A DNA stretch of 64,000 nt from Hermatobates lingyangjiaoensis (taxonomy: Eukaryota > Arthropoda > Insecta > Hemiptera > Hermatobatidae): positions 526,001 to 590,000 of the forward strand of contig JAPFBL010000167.1 in the NCBI GenBank assembly GCA_026182355.1, in the 5' to 3' direction. Below, in pieces: positions 57,930-64,000 of the stretch. Below the pieces are notes generated by a model that saw only the letters and a list, made by a program, of their open reading frames with translations, was not told where the DNA came from and made no database searches. The translations under genes and the position numbers were made by a program. Within the stretch, counting starts at the first letter, position 1. Each line of letters starts with the position of its first letter.

Positions 57930-58559
57930 AATTATATATTAGATATTTCTCATTAGGGGGTCACAGTAGTCTATATTATACGAGTATAATAAACTATTAC
58001 ATTACAGGTTAAAAATGAATAATTTTAGAATCAAGCTTGAACACCACTGTCAGATAAAATTCGATTGTTCTAAGGTACTCCTAATATTATAAAGACACAT
58101 TCCTTTCAATAATGTTATTTTATGTTGGTAAATAAAGTGAATATTTCCATTTTTAAGCTCTGTTTGTTTTAAATATATTTCATTGTGTAAATAACTTGAA
58201 TTGATGTTTTATTTATTTATATGATAAATAAATGATTTTTTTACGTTTAAATGATTTTTATTTTGCTAAATATTTTTACTGTGTATATTCATATACACAG
58301 TATATAAATACACAATATATGATATATATCTTGAATCATGTTAAGAATACTTATAAGCTTGGTCATATAAGAATCTGTTTCCGTGTCTTAATAACAAGAA
58401 ACAACAATCGAAATGATCCCTGACAATCATTCTCAGTGAATTTATTTCAATAACTATTGCTAGAATTTCTGAATTACACAAAGGGTCACGGGTAGTCTAG
58501 TAATTATAATAATTTTGTAGCCTTTAATGAGAATATTTTATTTTTATGATCACAAAATT

Positions 58560-58795
58560 TATTTCAAGATCCCTTCCTCTAATGAACGTTAAATTCTTCA
58601 ATGTTTAATAAATAAACTTCTGAACTGGTATTCTACCAATAATCATAATCTGAATTTTTCTAAATACTCTATGATCCCCTTATTTCATTTAATAAGAAGA
58701 GGCAACACTTCCTTAAGAAGTGCTGTACCAACATTGGACTGTGATTTTACTGAAACTTGGTTAACTTTAAATGTTGAGCATGGTTTTGATGTTTA
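58560..58795 (+). pseudogene. LINE fragment in foldback loop
   Basis: 58590-58680 matches 63250-63340 of the LINE further right (AATAAACTTCTGA, ATTTTACCAATAATCATAAT-like). It is followed by a frame reading RSAVPTLDCDFTETWLTLNV, whose TETWL string is a LINE endonuclease motif. The RT-end piece precedes the endonuclease piece, so the fragments are out of order. Confidence 0.55.
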
Positions 58796-59061
58796 TAAAG
58801 TACTAGACTACCCATGACTCTTTGTGTCACTCAGAAATTATAACAATAGGTATTGAAATTAATTCACTGAACATGATTGACAGGGATAATTTTAATTGTT
58901 ATTTCTTGCTAATAAGGCACGGAAACAGATTCTTATATTGCCCAAGCTTTTGATATATGTAGTATTCTTAATGTTATTCAAGATATATACACAATAAGAA
59001 TAACAAGATTTCACATAAACACGTGAAACAACAATCAATGATCAAACTACAATATGAAATA

Positions 59062-59121
59062 GGGAAAAAAGACTAAAGTCTTTCAACCTTAACAAGCGGT
59101 CTTAGTCAGAGTCAAAAACCC
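59062..59121 (-). ncRNA. Decayed hammerhead-like motif, family A copy 13
   Basis: Minus strand: GACT, CTGACTA (G8 mutated to T), hairpin, GAAA, then GACT instead of GATC. Inserted in the foldback's right arm; the outer flank GATTTCACATAAACACGTG starts at about 59008. Predicted inactive. Confidence 0.45.
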
Positions 59122-59680
59122 AACTGATTATTGGTTGATCTTGTGGTTTGATTATGGATACACAGAAAGAATATTTAGCAAAATAGAAATCATTTAAAAG
59201 TACAAAAAAATCATTTATTTTATCATATAAATAAATAAAACATTAATTTATGTTATATACACAATGAAATATATTTAAAACATACAAAATTTGTAAATTG
59301 AAATGTTCAGTTTATTTACCTAACATAAAATAGCATTAATGAAAGGAATGTGTCTTTATAATATCATCTAAGAACGTTCGTATTTTATCTGACAATTGTG
59401 TTCAAGTTTGTTTCTACAATTATTCATTTCTAACATCTAATGTATATTTGTTACATTTATTTATAATACATTTGGACAACTGTCATCAGCGAGCACGCAA
59501 GCCTTTGGGCTACTCTGGCTCCATGCCTTTATTTTATTACCAGTGTTTATATTTTGCAAATTTTTAAATTATTTTTTTTTTACATTTATATATAATGCAT
59601 TATCACTATAGTCATCGGCGAGCATACAAGCGACTGGCTGCACTGGATACATGGCTTTACTTTATTACCATTGTTTATAT

Positions 59681-60554
59681 CAGCGGTTCCCAACCTATCA
59701 AATATAGCGACCCATTTTAGAACAAGCAATCAGGAAGCGACCCCAATCGTTAAAATATCTTTTATACATTTATTTTTTCCATAAGAAACTGGCATATATT
59801 GCAATTTATTAGTGAAGTAACTGTATATTCCTTAAATATATGATTAATATAGAATTTATTCATTAATTTCAAAGCTCCTACAAAACATTAATTAATTGCA
59901 AATCAATTTCAAAGTATTCAAACAAACAAATTTCATACCGTTATGTAACTTTACTAAAGTATGTTTATGAACTGACCTTCATGAGATGGCTGGTATTGTA
60001 GCTTTTTAGCTAGCAATTCTATCCTGGGCTCCGTTGTCGATATGACACACTTCAAGTCGTGTTCCACATCTAATTTATTTCGGTACTTGTTTTTAAGGAT
60101 GAGTAGTTGGGAGAAGGCTGTTTCCCATAAGTATGTTGTTGGGAAGGGCAATAAATTCCTTATTGCGATTTCTGATATTACTGGGAATTTTTGGAAATTT
60201 TTTGCCAAATCATGCTTGTATATTTTTGCATAACTTTTTAAATAGAGTTTTTTTTACGTCCAAACAACATAAGAAAAGAGAAAGAAGACTAAGGTATTTC
60301 AAGTGTAACGAAACATGTTCAATACATGTCTCGGACGTTATGTTCAGTGACTTAATGAACTGTTACATTTAGTTTCATAGTGTGAATTTATATAATTGTC
60401 TTAATTTTATTATATAATGTTATTTTTTTAACTGTCTTCTGTTTTTACCGTGTTTTATATAATATTCACGTTCGGGTCAAAATCAATTGGCGACCCCATG
60501 GCATTGGTGTCACGACCCCGTTTGGGGTCGCGACCCACAGGTTGGGAACCACTG
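59681..60554 (-). mobile_element. hAT element with target duplication and transposase remnant
   Basis: The ends are CAGCGGTTCCCAACCT and AGGTTGGGAACCACTG. GTTTATAT is duplicated exactly at 59673-59680 and 60555-60562. Subterminal GCGACCC motifs face each other. It has 874 bp with a transposase C-terminus on the minus strand, so it is an internally deleted derivative of an autonomous hAT. Confidence 0.92.
59954..60208 (-). pseudogene. hAT transposase C-terminal dimerisation segment
   Basis: 84 codons without a stop. LLPFPTTYLWETAFSQLLIL is the hAT C-terminal signature (LPFPTTYLCE.GFS.L), followed by KNKYRNKLDVEHDLKCVIS and PRIELLA, then QPSH, as in SCAND3/ZBED-type hAT proteins. The N-terminal zinc finger and RNase H-like catalytic core are missing, so it has no transposase activity. 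The initial Met is incidental. Confidence 0.85.
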
Positions 60555-60949
60555 GTTTATATTATTCAAATTTTAAATTAAAGAATTTTTTTTGCTACAT
60601 TTATTTTTAATATATTTGTACTTCTGTCATCGGCGAGCACACAAACCACTGGACTACCCTGGCTCCATGCCTTTAGTTTATTACCAGTGTTAATATTTCG
60701 CAAATATAAATTAAAAAAAAATTGTTTTGTTACATATATATACAATACATTTACACAACTGTCATCAGCGAGCACGCAAGACACTTGCTCCCCTGGCTCT
60801 AATTTTGGGACTATAGTGATCATTTTCTTTTATTTAACATTATTCAGGTATTAAATAATATGTGTTTAATTTCAGTTCTATCACCCCAGAAAATGGGTGA
60901 ACAAACAAACAAACTCACGAACTTTATATAAAGTATGCAGGCATGACAG

Positions 60950-63900
60950 AAACGATCAACTAGCCATATTCCACCCTGGTGATTTTACTGTCGCTGTTAA
61001 AAATAATTTATTCTCTTTGCAAAATACCACTAAATCTAGCAATATATTAAACAAATATATAATTTTAATATAAAAACCCGTCATACCTCGTTTATTAGGT
61101 GATATAGCCGCACAACCGGTTTCACACGTTGTGCATCGACAAATGAGCTAAGACGGATTTTTATAATAATTTTATGTTTCATAACTTCTACAATTTGCAT
61201 TCATTTAAACATATAATTGGATTTCTTCATAGTCCATTCAGTCAAAAATCCTATATCTACCAATTATTAAGTAGTAAAGTTGAAAATATTTGCCTAAAAC
61301 ATTCCTACTTACAGTTTATTTTATTTGGTGACTTCAAATTGTCAGAATGGCCGCCAAATATTCAAGGCATTAGTTCGTCGTTATTTTTTTCCAAGTTCGT
61401 TTACTTTAATTTTTTATCTTATTTGTTAATAATTTATGATTACGTCAAATTAACTATGTAGCAAATTATTCCAGAAGATTATTTGTTCTTATATTTACTA
61501 ATGTTCTTTAACTGGATCAGATAGTCGCATTGTCGATTAAGACAATACCGTCTCTCTCTTACTGCACATGTGCATCCTACACTCCCACTTGATTCACCTC
61601 TTAAATTTCGCAATATTGTATATATTTTCTTGAATGGTGACCACATTTCATTTCTATCGTATTTATAAAGTTGAAGTACTTTATTTTTACTCACTAATGT
61701 AAATGAAAGCACTAAATATTCCATTATATTATTTCAGTTGTCACACATCCATTATATACTTAAAATGACACTTCAACTTATCCAAAATAATTCTCCTAAG
61801 AACTAATAAATAAAATTATTAACTCTTTAAACAAACTTACGATAGTAATTACCACAGTTAATTATCTTTTGGAACTGAATGTAAAATTTATCTAAGGAAT
61901 GTTAATAATTTTTAGCTCATATACAAAGGATAGTTCAGAGTAATGCTAAGAACATATGAAAATATGTAATCTCAATATATTTCTGAAAAATTGAGAAATA
62001 TTAACTCAATCACTGACCTGATGGAATCTCTGAAACTGATACGACTTCGATTATCTGATGTTACACGACTTTATCTGAAAAGACAGGAATATTATGAATT
62101 GTTATCAAGTGTTCGTCATATGTCTAGGAATGATGTTAGTACGACTATGTATGTTAGTACGACTATGTATGTTAGTACGATAATGTATGTTAGTACGACT
62201 ATGTATGTTAGTACGACTATGTATGTTAGTACGACTATGTATGTTAGTACGACTATGATGTTAGTACGACTATGTATGTTAGTACGACTATGTATGTTAG
62301 TACGATAATGTATGTTAGTACGACTATGTATGTTAGTACGACTATGTATGTTAGTACGACTATGTATGTTAGTACGATTTCTAACCTATTCGTCAAATAT
62401 TTCTTCCTGTTTTTGATCCTTCCTCTTTGTTTACACCTTTCTAATGTAACAATAGTCAGAAAATACATATTTATAGTTACAATTTCACACCTGAAGATAC
62501 TGAAAGTACAGTTTCTAAATTAAATAGTAATTAATCTCCTGGTCCTGGCAATATTCCTCTAATTTTTGTTCAAATTTATTCCTTCTTCATATTTACAATC
62601 TTTTCCTTTATAATAGTTTATAAAGCTGGTGATAAATCACAAATCATAAACTATAGACCAATATCAATCCAATCCACTTTTTCAAAAATCTCTCTATAAT
62701 TACTAGTAAACTTAGCAGATATATTAATAATTATATTACTTATCAATACATAGTTTTTATCCAATATATCAACTGATTTGCTTCCGATTAAAAATTACAT
62801 TTTCAACTCTATTAACTCCGGTTTACAAGTTGATGGGGTTTATGCTCACTTTGCTAAAGTATTTGATAAGGTAGATCAAATGATGATAGCAATAGATTAT
62901 ACAACTATGTTAGTTATAATCTAACATAGTTCTTTAACTAAAAAATTGGTGTTGATTTATCCATTAATTATTGGATAATTTAGACTCATGTCTAAACTGC
63001 AGGCTCCTGGTATTTCAGCTTACATGTTTTTACTGCAAAGTTACCATGGAAAGTGATAACATCGTCAAAATTAAACCTTATAAATAAAACTCAATTTTTG
63101 GAACAACAAGAGTTCAAGAAGGATCTCACAGTGGTCTATTACTGTTTCCAATATTTATCAACAATATTTATTCCGTACTCCGTATTCCGTCTGTGGAATT
63201 TTGACTCATTGGTGATGATCATAAATTTATTTTAATGTCAACTTCTTCAATGTTCAGTAAATAAACTTCTGATTTAGGATTTTACCAATAATCATAATCT
63301 GAACTTTTCCAAATGCTCCATGGTCTCCTTCTTTCATTTAATAATCCCAGTAATATATTATAATAAGTTTGCAAGTTACCTTTTTGACTGGAGTAGGCTG
63401 TAAAAAATATAGAATTTGATTTTAAATCTAAATTGATTTTTAACAATCATATCATTGATTTCAAAAAAACCGTAGCATGAAAATCATCGGTTTGTTTTAC
63501 AAAAAATTCATTTGACTCCAAACACCCCATTAATTACGTTATTCTCTATAAATCTCTCGTTACACCAAATTTTAGAATATGCCTCTGGTTGGAAGCCGTA
63601 TTATTATTATTACCAAAATTTACTTCAATCCAACTATTCCAAATTTATTAAGAAGCTTTTCTATTCGTTCATATTACTATCCTTCACTTTATCCCAGTTT
63701 AATAACCCTGATGTAGACTCTCTTATAACATCCTATTCATGTTTAAATTATTATATAATTTGATTGATTATCCTTACCTCATTTCCTATTAAATTTCCAA
63801 ATCCGATCATTCTTTAATTAATTAATTTATTTATTCCTTAATTTAAATAATTAATTCTTTAACTATTCTATGCTTATAAGATAATTATTTTTTCCCCGCT
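60950..63900 (+). pseudogene. Decayed non-LTR retrotransposon (I/Jockey-like), endonuclease plus RT
   Basis: Endonuclease pieces: DFTVAVKNNLFS near 60975, then YIYQLLSSKVENICLKHSYL and ILFGDFKLSEW (GDF.L motif) at about 61245-61355. RT pieces: SPGPGNIPLIF near 62535, INYRPISIQSTFSKIS near 62645, YAHFAKVFDKVDQ (motif A, expected F..AFD.V) near 62840, a motif B-like GSHSGLLLFPIFINNI and a DD remnant near 63125-63215, and NLNFSKCSMVSFFHLI near 63300. Stops and shifts are many. An 18-bp minisatellite interrupts it between endonuclease and RT. The subclade is not determined. Confidence 0.75.
62132..62378. repeat. 18-bp minisatellite, about 14 units
   Basis: Unit ATGTTAGTACGACTATGT, with a few GATAATGT variants and one unit shortened by 3 bases (near 62255). 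The unit length is a multiple of three, so frames remain open through it; these are not genes. Each unit contains AGTACGACT, close to an inverted repeat. Confidence 0.95.
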
Positions 63901-64000
63901 GATAACTACGATGATGAAGAGTGATGGTCCGTATAGCACTGTAGATTGTTTTATTGCGAATTAAAGAAATTTAAAAAGTCATTGAACTTTTAGTATAGTT
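63901..64000. other. Possible LINE 3' end to window edge
   Basis: CGATGATGAAGAGTGATGGT then GTATAGCACTGTAG resembles a LINE 3' untranslated end, but no poly-A or target duplication can be seen before the window stops. Confidence 0.3.

Larger units (their letters stand above)
55457..57943 (-). mobile_element. Helitron with both termini, internally deleted
   Basis: Minus strand: the 5' terminus TCTAATATATAATTTTGTTC begins at 57943 after an A. The 3' end has a hairpin (CCCGA...TCGGG) followed by TACTTCTGCTAG, ending at 55457 before a T. TC...CTAG ends, a 3' subterminal hairpin and insertion between A and T are the Helitron signature. At 2.49 kb it is far shorter than autonomous Helitrons and holds only the helicase half of the Rep/Hel protein. 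The ends look well preserved, so it could be moved by a Rep supplied elsewhere. Confidence 0.9.
58000..59432. mobile_element. 1.4-kb foldback (long inverted repeat) with LINE piece in the loop
   Basis: The left arm (about 58000-58505) and right arm (about 58797-59432) are inverted copies through AAATGAATAATT, GTCAGATAAAAT, TATATGATAAATAAATGATT, TTTGCTAAATATT, GAATCTGTTTCCG and CACAAAGGGTCA.GGGTAGTCTAGTA. The right arm is lengthened by a family A insertion (about 58985-59157). The loop holds a LINE fragment. Confidence 0.8.
59450..60830 (-). repeat. Tandem array of ~130-bp units with tRNA-like heads, split by hAT
   Basis: Read on the minus strand, four heads of the form AGCCAGGGTAGTCCAGTGGT then TTGTGTGCTCGC.GATGACAG lie near 60800, 60670, 59655 and 59530. 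Spacing is about 125-136 bases once the hAT insertion is removed. Each is joined by ATATAAACACTGGTAATAAA-type AT-rich linker. The head resembles a polymerase III A-box region, but no B-box is seen. Confidence 0.7.

Noticed and set aside
61991..62523. Frames of 71-105 codons with repeated TTMYVS residues
   Set aside because: They run through the 18-bp minisatellite inside a dead LINE.

Overview
The window is AT-rich, TE-dominated animal nuclear DNA. Only one host-gene piece is recognisable: a first coding exon of a Nemo-like kinase (NLK) gene on the minus strand at about 36.07-36.33 kb. It is read from its C-terminal DRPIGYGAFGVVW segment and a GT splice donor. I see no further NLK exon in the 36 kb downstream of it (coordinates 36070 to 1), so the first intron probably exceeds 36 kb, which suggests a large genome. 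The element mix (Penelope-like, I/Jockey-like LINE, hAT, Helitron, tRNA- and 5S-derived SINE-like repeats, many (TA)n tracts) fits an arthropod, perhaps a chelicerate, but the species cannot be fixed from this sequence.

Layout. 0-7 kb: sparse repeats, a tRNA-type SINE and inverted copies of repeat family A. 7.0-7.95 kb: a two-type ~131/137-bp satellite. 9-10.4 kb: more family A/D repeats and a clean hAT MITE. 15-18 kb: GC-richer unidentified repeat blocks. 19-28 kb: four 5S-rRNA-derived copies, family A and D palindromes, a 63-bp tandem repeat and two hAT MITEs. 28-34 kb: a dense cluster of inverted repeats with hammerhead-like motifs around a decayed Penelope-like element whose RT YVDD box and GIY-YIG region can still be read. 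36 kb: NLK exon. 37-39.7 kb: palindrome and a ~132-bp satellite. 40.3-53 kb: several copies of an undescribed non-coding element sharing one inverted terminal sequence. 55.46-57.94 kb: a Helitron with both termini and an intact Pif1-type helicase ORF but no Rep nickase. 58-59.4 kb: a large foldback. 59.45-60.8 kb: a tandem array split by a hAT element with a transposase remnant. 60.95-63.9 kb: a decayed LINE split by an 18-bp minisatellite.

The most interesting signal is a set of at least six unrelated repeat families (A-F) that share one RNA architecture. Each has a CUGANGA box, one extra base, a short stem-loop, GAA(A), a tiny self-complementary sequence (GATC, CGCG, ATAT, AATT, GGCC or ACGT), a U/A/C, and then bases complementary to those just before CUGANGA. 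This is the hammerhead ribozyme core with a minimal palindromic stem III, the form expected to work as a dimer. Stem I changes sequence between families while keeping pairing. Most families also occur as head-to-head inverted pairs. Hammerheads are known in Penelope-like retroelements, and this window contains Penelope coding remains beside the copies.
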